NCBI GenBank assembly: GCA_028284665.1
Contig: JANQRG010000034.1
Span: 34,404-98,403, forward strand
Reading direction: 5' to 3'
DNA from: Croceivirga sp.
GTDB lineage: Bacteria > Bacteroidota > Bacteroidia > Flavobacteriales > Flavobacteriaceae
Length of the DNA: 64,000 nucleotides
The notes below the pieces were generated by a model. That model searched no databases and was not told where the DNA came from. It saw only the letters and a list, made by a program, of their open reading frames with translations. Numbering within the stretch: the first letter of the stretch is position 1; each line of letters starts with the position of its first letter. Both the position numbers and the translations under genes were made by a program. Below are positions 16,687 through 25,229 of this stretch, in pieces.

Positions 16687-17913
16687 TCATTGATATATAA
16701 GATACTTTCTCCTAATTTTTTGAAATTGGGCTAATTCCTCTTGCCAGGTGGCTTTGATACCGGCTTCGGAAACCCCTGCTTCAATCTGCTGCTGCAATCT
16801 GGCAGTTCCGGCATGCTTAGTAAATCCTGAGGTATTAAAGAATTTTGATTTGTCTTTGCAGTTGTGATAGGCATTGATCAACCATTCCAAGGAGACCGCG
16901 CTCATCTTTGGGTGCGAAGACAGGTCTTCACCGAAACAGGTTTTCCCTTTTTCCTTGGGATGCTTTGCTCCAAAATTAGGTTGCGGGACATAGCTAAAAT
17001 CGTACGCCGTACTATCCAAAAAAGAAGCGCCATAGCGCTGAAACTGGAATTCCGTACCGCGGCCGGCATTGATGGTAGTACCTTCAAAAAGCCCTAAACT
17101 AGGATAGAGGGATATTGCTGCAGCATTCGGTAAGTTTGGGGAGGGACGAATGGGTAGGACGTAGGCAGTATTATGGGTGTAGTGCTCCAATGGAATTACC
17201 GTCAGTTCGGCTTTTACGTTGTTTTCTAGCCATCCCTCTTCATTCACCATTTGCGCATATTCGCCAATGGTCATTCCATAAACCAATGGAATAGAGTTCA
17301 AACCAAGGAAACCGGTATGCGCCTTTTCCATGGTCGGACCGTCTACATAGTGGCCGTTAGGGTTGGGGCGGTCCAGTACCAGCATCGGAATGTTTGCTTC
17401 TGCGCAAGCCTGCATCACTAATTGGAGTGTAGCAATATAGGTGTAGAAGCGTACCCCTACATCCTGAATATCAAAAACCATGATATCCAGGCCCTGCAAT
17501 TGTTGCCGGGAGGGTTTCTTGTTCTTCCCGTATAGAGAGGTAATGGGCAGTCCGGTTGTAGCATCCTTGCCATCCTTGACCGCTTCTCCGGCATCGGCCT
17601 GTCCGCGAAATCCGTGTTCCGGGGCAAAGACCTTTTCAACAGTAATTCCCAGGGTTAGCAGCGAATCTACCAAATGAACGTACCCTTTTTCGTTAAAAAT
17701 AACGGAGGTATGATTGGCGACAACACCCACTTTTTTGCCTTTCAAAAGGGGTAGGTAAGCCGATGTGCGATTTGCCGCAACAATAATCTCTTTTGGTACT
17801 TCTTTCGAATTTGAGATTTGAGATTTGGGTTTTATACCGGTTTGTTGTCCACATGCCACTAGACAGACGCTAAACCATAAAACCGTACTTTTGAGACTAA
17901 AGAAAAAGGGCAT
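16687..17913 (-). CDS. namZ: Exo-beta-N-acetylmuramidase NamZ family (DUF1343) lipoprotein
   Basis: 408 residues. The leader ends in lipobox LVAC; the domain follows with KVGVVANHTSVIF, FAPEHGFRGQADAGE, IMVFDIQDVGVRFYTYIATL and LDRPNPNGHYVDGP, all DUF1343 hallmarks. Characterised members release terminal N-acetylmuramic acid from peptidoglycan fragments, so cell-wall recycling in the envelope is likely. A three-copy ATTTGAG heptamer repeat lies inside the linker after the lipobox. Its start is three bases from the start of the divergent permease gene. Confidence 0.9.
   Translation of the reverse strand: MPFFFSLKSTVLWFSVCLVACGQQTGIKPKSQISNSKEVPKEIIVAANRTSAYLPLLKGKKVGVVANHTSVIFNEKGYVHLVDSLLTLGITVEKVFAPEHGFRGQADAGEAVKDGKDATTGLPITSLYGKNKKPSRQQLQGLDIMVFDIQDVGVRFYTYIATLQLVMQACAEANIPMLVLDRPNPNGHYVDGPTMEKAHTGFLGLNSIPLVYGMTIGEYAQMVNEEGWLENNVKAELTVIPLEHYTHNTAYVLPIRPSPNLPNAAAISLYPSLGLFEGTTINAGRGTEFQFQRYGASFLDSTAYDFSYVPQPNFGAKHPKEKGKTCFGEDLSSHPKMSAVSLEWLINAYHNCKDKSKFFNTSGFTKHAGTARLQQQIEAGVSEAGIKATWQEELAQFQKIRRKYLIYQ
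17809..17829. repeat. Three-copy heptamer repeat inside namZ
   Basis: ATTTGAG, ATTTGAG and ATTTGGG follow one another within codons for the variable linker just after the lipidation site of NamZ. Seven bases per unit means copy-number change would shift the frame. Confidence 0.8.
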
Positions 17914-17916
17914 CCG

Positions 17917-19158
17917 TTGAATTTAGAATTGTTTATTGCCAAACGCCTGATTTCAGGGAAGGAACATAAAAGTAGTATTTCCGCTCCTATAATTAAAATA
18001 GCTATCGCAGCTATTGCCATCGGTTTGGTCATGATGCTTATTGCAATTGCAACAGGAGTAGGGCTTAAGCTCAAGATTCGGGAGAAGATTGCCGCTTTTA
18101 ACGGGCATGTCCAGATCTATAACTACGACAATAACCGCTCAGATGTTTCTGTACAACCGGTTTCGCTGAACCAGGAGTTTTATCCGGATTTTGAAACGGT
18201 AGATGGCGTGGAACATGTACAGGCTGTTGCCGTTAAAGCCGGGATCATACGAACGGAAAAAACGTTTGAAGGTATCCTGGCAAAAGGGGTGGGGAAGGAT
18301 TTCCTTTGGACCCCTTTTGAAGATTTTTTGGTAGACGGGCGATTGCCTTCTTTTTCAGGAGAACTGCAGGAAGAAGCCCTGATCTCGAGAATTTTGGCCA
18401 ATAAACTGCAACTAAAGGTAGGGGACTCCTTCATGTCTATCTTTTTAAAGGATGGGGATCTTTCCAAAACCCCCAACAACAGAAGATTTAATGTGATTGG
18501 GATATACGACAGTGGTTTTGAAGAACTGGATGGCGCTTACATTTTTGTAGACCTCCGTCACCTGCAACGTATGAATAAATGGCATGCGGATGAGGTAGGG
18601 CATTTTGAAGTATTCCTGGAAGATTTTAATCAGTTAGCGGAAAAAACCAACGAGATCTACGGAAAAACAGTATCTAGTCTGGATACGCAAAACTTGAGAA
18701 ACAAATACTTCAGGATTTTTGAATGGCTAGGCTTGTTTGACTTTAACATCGCTTTGATCATTGGAATTATGATCGTGGTTGGCGGCATTAATATGATCAC
18801 CGCCCTGCTGGTGCTGATCTTAGAAAGAACACCGATGATAGGTACCTTGAAAGCTCTGGGGGCTCAAAATTGGAGTATTCGGAAGGTCTTTTTGATCAAT
18901 GCGGCCTATTTGATCGGATTAGGACTGTTTTGGGGAAATTTGATCGGATTAGGAGTGATATATCTGCAGCAGAAATTTCAGTTTTTAGCTTTCCCTAATC
19001 CGGAGGAATATTACGTCAAATATATTCCGGTACATCTTTCCCTGTCGCATGTCCTGTTGCTGAATATTGGGGTGATGTTGTTATGCTTGTTCATGCTGTT
19101 ATTCCCTTCCTATGCCATTTCCAGGATTTCCCCGGTAAAAGCCATAAAATTTGAATGA
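17917..19158 (+). CDS. ABC transporter permease, LolC/LolE-FtsX family
   Basis: 413 residues with one N-terminal helix (KIAIAAIAIGLVMMLIAIATGVG), a large periplasmic MacB-like domain to about residue 275, and three C-terminal helices. The layout and IAKRLISG start fit the LolC/E branch, which with an ATPase extracts lipoproteins. The start is TTG at 17917 (MNLELFIAKR), three bases from the divergent namZ start, so each promoter must lie in the other gene. No ATPase gene is adjacent. Confidence 0.87.
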   Translation: MNLELFIAKRLISGKEHKSSISAPIIKIAIAAIAIGLVMMLIAIATGVGLKLKIREKIAAFNGHVQIYNYDNNRSDVSVQPVSLNQEFYPDFETVDGVEHVQAVAVKAGIIRTEKTFEGILAKGVGKDFLWTPFEDFLVDGRLPSFSGELQEEALISRILANKLQLKVGDSFMSIFLKDGDLSKTPNNRRFNVIGIYDSGFEELDGAYIFVDLRHLQRMNKWHADEVGHFEVFLEDFNQLAEKTNEIYGKTVSSLDTQNLRNKYFRIFEWLGLFDFNIALIIGIMIVVGGINMITALLVLILERTPMIGTLKALGAQNWSIRKVFLINAAYLIGLGLFWGNLIGLGVIYLQQKFQFLAFPNPEEYYVKYIPVHLSLSHVLLLNIGVMLLCLFMLLFPSYAISRISPVKAIKFE

Positions 19159-19223
19159 TATGATATGCGGTCTCTGAACTGCAAAACAATTGATAAAGCA
19201 CCGCATTTAAAGTCCCAAAAACC

Positions 19224-19231
19224 TACCTTTG
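19224..19231 (+). promoter_or_regulatory. -7 element for the cysteine synthase gene
   Basis: TACCTTTG matches TAnnTTTG and lies eight bases before the ATG at 19240, so the transcript would be nearly leaderless. No clear TTG was seen at the expected -33 distance. Confidence 0.45.
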
Positions 19232-19239
19232 CAGCAACT

Positions 19240-20256
19240 ATGGAATACGCAGAGAACATCCTGGAAACCATTGGTAATACCCCATTGGTAAGAATTAACA
19301 AGCTAACAGCGGATTTACCCTGCCTGGTATTGGCCAAATACGAAACCTTCAACCCTGGAAACTCGGTAAAGGATCGCATGGCGCTACAAATGGTGGAAGA
19401 CGCTGAAGCTGATGGTAGGCTTCGACCCGGAGGAACGATTATCGAAGGAACTTCCGGAAATACCGGAATGGGACTTGCCCTGGCGGCTATCGTGAAAGGG
19501 TACCGAATGATCTGTGTGATCAATGATAAGCAATCCAAAGAAAAGATAGATATTCTCAAAGCGGTAGGTAGCGAAGTACATGTTTGTCCCACAGATGTAG
19601 CCCCGGATGACCCAAGGAGTTATTACTCAACAGCGCGCCGGCTTTCGGAAGAGATCCCCAATTCCTGGTATGTAAACCAGTATGACAATCCCTCTAATTG
19701 CAAAGCGCATTTTCTCACTACTGGCCCGGAGATCTGGGAGCAAACAGCAGGAAAAGTGACTCATTTTGTGGTTGGCGTGGGAACCGGAGGTACTATTTCC
19801 GGTATCGGGAGCTATTTGAAAATGAAGAACCCTAAGGTAAAAGTTTGGGGGGTAGATACTTATGGATCAGTATTCAAAAAATATCACGAAACCGGGATTT
19901 TTGATGAGAATGAGATCTATCCCTACATCACCGAAGGGATCGGGGAAGACATCCTACCTAAAAATGTTCGTTTCGAGATCATTGATGGATTTACTAAGGT
20001 GACCGATAAAGATGCTGCAGTGTATACCCAGAAATTGTCTAAGGAAGAAGGGATGTTCCTGGGTAACTCGGCAGGAGCGGCCATTAAGGCCGTACTACAA
20101 TTAAGAGAACACTTTACCAAGGACGATGTTGTGGTAGTCTTATTCCACGATCACGGTAGTCGCTATGTGGGGAAAATATACAATGACGATTGGATGAGAG
20201 CTCAAGGATTTCTGGAGGACGAGGCAGTTGCACTCGTAGAGAAGGATCAAAAATAG
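19240..20256 (+). CDS. cysM: Cysteine synthase family PLP enzyme (CysM-like)
   Basis: 338 residues. ETIGNTPLVRINKL, the PLP lysine in NPGNSVKDRMAL, the phosphate loop EGTSGNTGMGLA and VGVGTGGTISGIG define the O-acetylserine sulfhydrylase fold. It would make cysteine from O-acetylserine and sulfide or a related thiol source; CysK, CysM and cystathionine beta-synthase-like members cannot be fully separated by eye, and the long C-terminus with HDHGSRYVGKIYNDDWM is typical of the CBS-like branch. The start at 19240 is chosen over 19165 because the -7 element lies between them. Confidence 0.87.
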   Translation: MEYAENILETIGNTPLVRINKLTADLPCLVLAKYETFNPGNSVKDRMALQMVEDAEADGRLRPGGTIIEGTSGNTGMGLALAAIVKGYRMICVINDKQSKEKIDILKAVGSEVHVCPTDVAPDDPRSYYSTARRLSEEIPNSWYVNQYDNPSNCKAHFLTTGPEIWEQTAGKVTHFVVGVGTGGTISGIGSYLKMKNPKVKVWGVDTYGSVFKKYHETGIFDENEIYPYITEGIGEDILPKNVRFEIIDGFTKVTDKDAAVYTQKLSKEEGMFLGNSAGAAIKAVLQLREHFTKDDVVVVLFHDHGSRYVGKIYNDDWMRAQGFLEDEAVALVEKDQK

Positions 20257-20873
20257 TCCTTTACCAGATCCTTATCGTCTTTTTTAATTTTCGGTGGGTT
20301 TTTGATGCGCTTGAACCTGAACTTTTGACCACCAATTGCGGCTTCACCCATTAAACCTTTCTTAGACCTCACAAATACCAGTATGCCATCGGCCATTTTG
20401 ATATCTGTAGAAGCACTTTTTGAATCCGCCAAAGCAGCTGCCTGGGCACGAAACTCTACCTTATTTGCTTTAAGACGACTAAACGCTTCGTCACTATCGT
20501 AAAAAATTACCTGACTGAAGGCTTGCCCACCTAACTGCAGTCCAAAACTTACTTCCCGTAATTTGGCTGAACCGATTACTTTTCCATTTTGCCAAACCAT
20601 CCCATTACCGGCAGTCACCCCAAGTACGAAGCCACCTTTGCCCAAATTGGGAAAAATGGCGTATCCAAAGGAGTTGTCAAAAAGGTCGGCCATATTGGGA
20701 TCTTCCGCTATAAAGGCTTCCTTGGCCGCATCCGCATCTTCAATGATCTTCAGTAGTTTTTTTTCCTGCTGTGGATAGGCAATCGTGGCATATAGCAAGG
20801 TTAAAAAAAATAGTATACCTCCCCGTATGTGTAGCGGATGAGTGTGAGATGGTTTTTGGCTTGAAAGGATCAT
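20247..20873 (-). CDS. YSC84/SYLF-domain lipid-binding protein, secreted
   Basis: 208 residues from the ATG at 20873. A signal peptide (GGILFFLTLLYATIAYPQQ) is followed by the SYLF domain: FGYAIFPNLGKGGFVLGVTAGNGMVWQNGKVIGSAKL-type pattern, then VIFYDSDEAF and DGILVFVRSKKGLMGEAAIGGQKF. SYLF domains bind phosphoinositides in eukaryotes; bacterial members are periplasmic or outer-membrane-associated with unclear roles. Upstream codons to 21158 are open but leaderless and rejected. A hairpin AAGGGC-ATT-GCCCTT at 20891-20905 lies just upstream of its start. Confidence 0.87.
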   Translation of the reverse strand: MILSSQKPSHTHPLHIRGGILFFLTLLYATIAYPQQEKKLLKIIEDADAAKEAFIAEDPNMADLFDNSFGYAIFPNLGKGGFVLGVTAGNGMVWQNGKVIGSAKLREVSFGLQLGGQAFSQVIFYDSDEAFSRLKANKVEFRAQAAALADSKSASTDIKMADGILVFVRSKKGLMGEAAIGGQKFRFKRIKNPPKIKKDDKDLVKDYF

Positions 20874-21151
20874 TGTAGTATGGCTATAATAAGGGCATTG
20901 CCCTTTTGTTTGGTAGTTGCTCAAAAATCGTTCCAATCGTTTATTATCGAATGATCCCATATCGATTAGGGGGCTTTTTTTAGCGATGATCTTGATCAAC
21001 GAATGTTTAAGCTGTCCTGGAATATTCCGGTTGTTTAAATGAAGCAATAATTGTGGAATTGGTGACCTCCACGTTGGGAGAAACCGTACATTTGAATACA
21101 AGAGGCCACCTGATAAAAAAACGATTTGGCTATACTGATACATCAATAAAA

Positions 21152-21928
21152 ATGACACGATTACACTTAGGCGATCATTCTGTGCGAATTGATCAGGGCG
21201 AACTGGTAGGATATGAAGTAGCAGGGCATGAATTTATTCATCAGAAAGGTAGCCCGGGATGGGGCAGTTCGGACACTGAAATGTTTCCGATTATCGGTCC
21301 TGTTAACGAAGCAGGCTTTCGGGTGCAGGTTCCCCGGGGTAACGCTATCCAGGACCAGCACGGACATTTGCGGCAATTTGGGTATGAATACATTGAGGCC
21401 GCTGATACACAAGCAGTATTCAAAAAGACGTACAAAGCCGGGACACCCATAAAAAACTCAAAATTTCCCGAGAAATCTACTGAGCAGTGGTTGGTATGGC
21501 CCTATAGCTTTGAATTCGAAAAACGGTTCGCTTTAAAGGAAAATGCCCTTGAAGTTTCTTTTGATATCTCCGGGGAACGGGACATGCCTTTTATGCTGGG
21601 ATATCATCCGGCGTTTAAATTGCATTCGGACACCCCCGTGATAAAGACCGACGAACGCGAGATTACATTGGATGAGGTATTGGCAGTTGGGAACCGCGCA
21701 TTACAAGTAGCCAACTGTGCTGAGATCACCTTGGTGGATGAACGAACGCTGACCATAAAGACGGAAGGTTTTGGACATTTTATGTGCTGGACAGAGGTGC
21801 GGAATATGGTGTGTATTGAACCCATAACATTTTATCCCTATGCCGTCGCACAGCGCAACTTACATCAGGGATTTGACCAACTGGTGGCACCTACACAGCT
21901 TAAAGTAGTACTCCAACCGGGTGTCTAG
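21152..21928 (+). CDS. Aldose 1-epimerase family protein
   Basis: 258 residues from the ATG at 21152. Family signs are GSPGWGSSDTEMFPIIGPV, HGHLRQFGYE with a catalytic-site histidine, MLGYHPAFKL with a second histidine and CIEPITFYPYAV supplying the catalytic Glu. Such enzymes interconvert anomers of hexoses or hexose phosphates. The reading frame is open from 21053, but the added residues have no similarity to the family. Its 3-prime end overlaps the convergent regulator gene by four bases. Confidence 0.87.
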   Translation: MTRLHLGDHSVRIDQGELVGYEVAGHEFIHQKGSPGWGSSDTEMFPIIGPVNEAGFRVQVPRGNAIQDQHGHLRQFGYEYIEAADTQAVFKKTYKAGTPIKNSKFPEKSTEQWLVWPYSFEFEKRFALKENALEVSFDISGERDMPFMLGYHPAFKLHSDTPVIKTDEREITLDEVLAVGNRALQVANCAEITLVDERTLTIKTEGFGHFMCWTEVRNMVCIEPITFYPYAVAQRNLHQGFDQLVAPTQLKVVLQPGV

Positions 21929-23400
21929 CTATATTTTGCTTGTAGGGTAGCTACCACGGCAGCGATGTTTTTATTCTTTTCTTCCTGAAGTAGCATCGTG
22001 GCAGGGGCCTGTCGTACGTCGCAATCGGTAATGGCACAGCGTTCGCAGGTGATGCCTACATTGGAGGTTGTTATTGCCGGATCATCCAGGAAGTTGACTT
22101 TTTTCCGTAGGGCATCAGTGACCTGCAATCCTATACCTACGCTGCGATAGGTGTCCGGTTGAAACGGGTCCCGGGTGGCAGAAGCAAAAACGAGATAGGA
22201 AAGCCCATCGTCGGGATAATGTGAGATCTGGAGATCCATATGATGTTCGCTATCCGTTTTGGCGATTTCCTGAAGTACGCGAATGGAAACCCACCTTCTG
22301 CAATACTTTTCATTGGTAGCGTTGCCATGAGGAGAATGTTGGTGGGTAAGATGTAACTCTTTGGTAATGTCATACCGATTACTTCCCTTTTTATGTCCAA
22401 AACGCAAAAAGAAAAGGTTCTCCAGGAGATAGTCGTTCGGAAGAATATTGGTCAATCGTTGATACAAGGACTCCGGAGAGGCGTTGTAATTGTTTTTGAT
22501 CCCGGTGAGAAAGGTCTTGTCAAACCGCGGTTTAGCCAGAAAAGCATCGATATGTTTCTTCAAATGCTTTCTCGGAATAGTAAGCGCTCCTGCAAAATAC
22601 GAAGCGTAAAAATTATTGAGGACCTGATCAAAATTTTGAAAGGCAATCCAGGTAAAGGTGTACAGCCGTTCCTGTATTCCCATAAAATTGTAGCCAATCT
22701 CCTTGGCATAGATAAATGTGCGTTGGGCTTCATCTATATGATCTGCGATCAGGAGCGTTTTGGTTTTGGGCACAAAAACAGAACGAAGCGTACCCAGTGC
22801 CTTGTAGGTCTTTAAATCATCATTATTGATGGTGTAGCCGTATTCCTCTGTAAGCACTTCTTCCAGCTCCTGGGAAGACACCGATCCGGTTAAGTTGATT
22901 TGATAGGCTTTGGCAAAGTCCAACACTGCTTTTTCAAGTTCAGGGAAAAAATTGTTATTGGCTTCCTGAAAGGATCGTACGGCCGCTAAATAGAAATTTT
23001 CCTTGCCAAAACTATATTGCTTTGCAATCTCGATGATGGTACTCACAAAAGCGGTTACCTTGGTCGGCGCATTGGCGACAATGTCAATGAGGTCACTCTC
23101 CTTGATACCAAAGAGCTCCAGGGGGAGCTCCTTTAAAACTTTGGACTGGAGGAGTTCACCTACCGGGGCCAGGTTTTTATCCAGTTTTAAGGAAACCAGG
23201 CTGTCATAAGGGACGTCCAATTTTTCCGCCAGTAAGGCGATCTTATCGGTCTTTGGATATTTTTTGCCCTTTTCGATCTCATTCAGGTAGGATTTGGACA
23301 GGCCTGTGAGCTTGGACAACCCAAAAAGAGAAAGGTCTTTCTTTAAACGTATTTGCTTGAGTTTGAGCCCAAACACCAATTTTATATACTCTTCTTCCAT
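21925..23400 (-). CDS. RamB/ScfR-like XRE-family regulator of the glyoxylate shunt
   Basis: 491 residues from the ATG at 23400; a TTG nine bases upstream is disfavoured. Residues 7-65 form an XRE helix-turn-helix (LKQIRLKKDLSLFGLSKLTG and LSKSYLNEIEKGKKYPKTD). The long C-terminal part includes an IrrE-like segment and ends with the DUF2083-type cysteine motif CERCAITDCDVRQAP. This architecture is that of short-chain fatty-acyl regulators such as RamB, which control aceA and aceB. It is divergent from aceB, and GCGAA-type sites fill the shared promoter, supporting direct control and autoregulation. The four cysteines may sense metal or redox state. Confidence 0.87.
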   Translation of the reverse strand: MEEEYIKLVFGLKLKQIRLKKDLSLFGLSKLTGLSKSYLNEIEKGKKYPKTDKIALLAEKLDVPYDSLVSLKLDKNLAPVGELLQSKVLKELPLELFGIKESDLIDIVANAPTKVTAFVSTIIEIAKQYSFGKENFYLAAVRSFQEANNNFFPELEKAVLDFAKAYQINLTGSVSSQELEEVLTEEYGYTINNDDLKTYKALGTLRSVFVPKTKTLLIADHIDEAQRTFIYAKEIGYNFMGIQERLYTFTWIAFQNFDQVLNNFYASYFAGALTIPRKHLKKHIDAFLAKPRFDKTFLTGIKNNYNASPESLYQRLTNILPNDYLLENLFFLRFGHKKGSNRYDITKELHLTHQHSPHGNATNEKYCRRWVSIRVLQEIAKTDSEHHMDLQISHYPDDGLSYLVFASATRDPFQPDTYRSVGIGLQVTDALRKKVNFLDDPAITTSNVGITCERCAITDCDVRQAPATMLLQEEKNKNIAAVVATLQAKYS

Positions 23401-23402
23401 TT

Positions 23403-23476
23403 TTCGCAATCAAAGATAACATATTTTGCGAATCTGATAAAAATAGCGAATAAATACAATTTAGCGAACGTTCGCT
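23403..23476. promoter_or_regulatory. Candidate operators of the RamB-like regulator
   Basis: Four related sites: TTCGCAA (23403-23409), TTGCGAA (23426-23432, the exact complement of the first), TAGCGAA (23444-23450) and the perfect 14-bp palindrome AGCGAACGTTCGCT (23463-23476). The first lies between the regulator's minus-strand -7 element (TATCTTTG, bases 23411-23418) and its ATG; the last abuts the -33 TTG of aceB. Confidence 0.6.
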
Positions 23477-23506
23477 TGTTTTTCTAAAACATTTATTCTA
23501 TTCTTG
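23476..23506 (+). promoter_or_regulatory. Promoter of aceB
   Basis: TTG at 23476-23478 and TATTCTTG at 23499-23506 are 20 bp apart, one mismatch from the Bacteroidetes consensus. The palindrome ending at 23476 overlaps the -33 element. Transcription would start near 23512, which rules out the GTG at 23508 and supports the ATG at 23529. Confidence 0.5.
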
Positions 23507-23528
23507 TGTGCACAAAATTTTGAATGTT

Positions 23529-25127
23529 ATGGAACAGCTACTTACAACCAATACCCGATTGCAGTTTGCTAAAGGGGTAAAGAATTATTACCCGGAGCTG
23601 CTTACCGATGAAGCTTTGGAATTTATGATTGCTTTGCATACACGATTCAATCGGGGAAGATTGCTTTTGCTGGAAGAGCGGATAAAACGCCAGGCGCAGT
23701 TGGATACCGGAGTGTTTCCTTCTTTTCCGGTAGAGACCACAGAAACCCGAAATGCCGATTGGAAAATTTCCCATATTCCCGGGGACTTGCAGGACAGACG
23801 GGTAGAGATAACAGGTCCCGTCGAGCGAAAAATGGTGATTAACGCCTTAAACTCAGGTGCGAAGACATTTATGGCCGATTTTGAAGACAGTAACGCGCCC
23901 TCCTGGGATAATTGTATGCAGGGGCAACAAAATCTGATTGATGCCAATACGCGTACGATTGATTACTACGATGCCAAAAAAGAGAAATCCTACAGTTTGA
24001 ATGATGAAATCGCGGTGCTTTTGGTGCGACCACGGGGACTTCACCTGGAAGAACGACACCTGATCATTCAGGAGGAAGAAGCTTCCGGCAGTTTGGTCGA
24101 TTTTGGCTTGTATGCGTTTCACAACGCAAGGACGCTTATGGAAAGCGGTAGCGCGCCTTATTTTTATCTGCCCAAACTGGAGCATTATCTGGAGGCCAGA
24201 TGGTGGGATGAGGTATTTACCTTTACGGAAGAATACCTGGGCATCCCGGTGGGCACGTTTAAGGCTACGGTCTTAATCGAAACGATTACCGCAAGTTTTC
24301 AGTTGGATGAGATTATTTATGAACTAAAGAATCACATTGTCGGATTAAATTGTGGTCGCTGGGACTACATCTTTTCCTACATCAAAAAGTTTAAGAATCA
24401 TCCTGAATTCTTGCTCCCTAACAGGGATCAGGTCACTATGGCAGTTCCTTTTATGGATGCCTACTCCCGATTAGTGATTCAGCGGTGCCACAAGCGTGGT
24501 ATTCATGCTATGGGAGGTATGGCCGCACAAATACCTATCAAAAACAATCCGATAGCCAATCAGGCAGCACTGGAAAAAGTGCGGTTGGATAAGGAACGTG
24601 AGGTCAAAAATGGCCATGACGGTACCTGGGTAGCCCATCCTGCTTTGGTAAAAATTGCTATGGATGAGTTTGATAAATACATGCCTGAGGCCAATCAGTT
24701 AGATGTACTTCGGGAAGGGGATGTTATCACAGAATCGGACTTGATCGCTGTTCCGGAAGGTACAATTACGGAGGAAGGTATCCGAAAAAATATCAATGTC
24801 GGGATACTCTACCTGGAATCCTGGCTCCGAGGGAATGGTTGCGTGGCGCTGTATAACCTTATGGAAGATGCTGCAACCGCTGAGATCTCCAGGACACAAG
24901 TGTGGCAATGGCGAAAGTACAATGCCCGCCTGGAGGACGGCAGAATTTTTACCGACACCTTGTATGAGCAACTTTTTAAAGAAGAGGTAGAAAAGATCAA
25001 ACATCTGGTGGGAGCGGGCAATATGAATACCACCCAATTTGAGAAGGCCTTTGCGCTTTTCGACGAGTTGATCAAAGGAGGGGAGTTCCAGGAATTCCTT
25101 ACACTAAAAGCCTACGACGAGATTTAA
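23529..25127 (+). CDS. aceB: Malate synthase A
   Basis: 532 residues from the ATG at 23529, the normal length of the A-type enzyme. It condenses glyoxylate with acetyl-CoA to malate, the second glyoxylate-shunt step. Signatures include MADFEDSNAPSWDNCMQGQ, LLVRPRGLHLEE, FKATVLIETITASFQLDEI, GLNCGRWDYIFSYIKKF and GIHAMGGMAAQIP, containing the Mg ligands Glu and Asp and the catalytic Arg region. aceA follows 102 bases downstream on the same strand. Confidence 0.96.
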   Translation: MEQLLTTNTRLQFAKGVKNYYPELLTDEALEFMIALHTRFNRGRLLLLEERIKRQAQLDTGVFPSFPVETTETRNADWKISHIPGDLQDRRVEITGPVERKMVINALNSGAKTFMADFEDSNAPSWDNCMQGQQNLIDANTRTIDYYDAKKEKSYSLNDEIAVLLVRPRGLHLEERHLIIQEEEASGSLVDFGLYAFHNARTLMESGSAPYFYLPKLEHYLEARWWDEVFTFTEEYLGIPVGTFKATVLIETITASFQLDEIIYELKNHIVGLNCGRWDYIFSYIKKFKNHPEFLLPNRDQVTMAVPFMDAYSRLVIQRCHKRGIHAMGGMAAQIPIKNNPIANQAALEKVRLDKEREVKNGHDGTWVAHPALVKIAMDEFDKYMPEANQLDVLREGDVITESDLIAVPEGTITEEGIRKNINVGILYLESWLRGNGCVALYNLMEDAATAEISRTQVWQWRKYNARLEDGRIFTDTLYEQLFKEEVEKIKHLVGAGNMNTTQFEKAFALFDELIKGGEFQEFLTLKAYDEI

Positions 25128-25229
25128 TACAATCGATATAAAATCACAATTCAATTTAATTCAAGAAAAAAATCCCAGGAATGGGCAAACATTACAAGGG
25201 ATTTCAATTCAATATTCAACGTTAAAATT

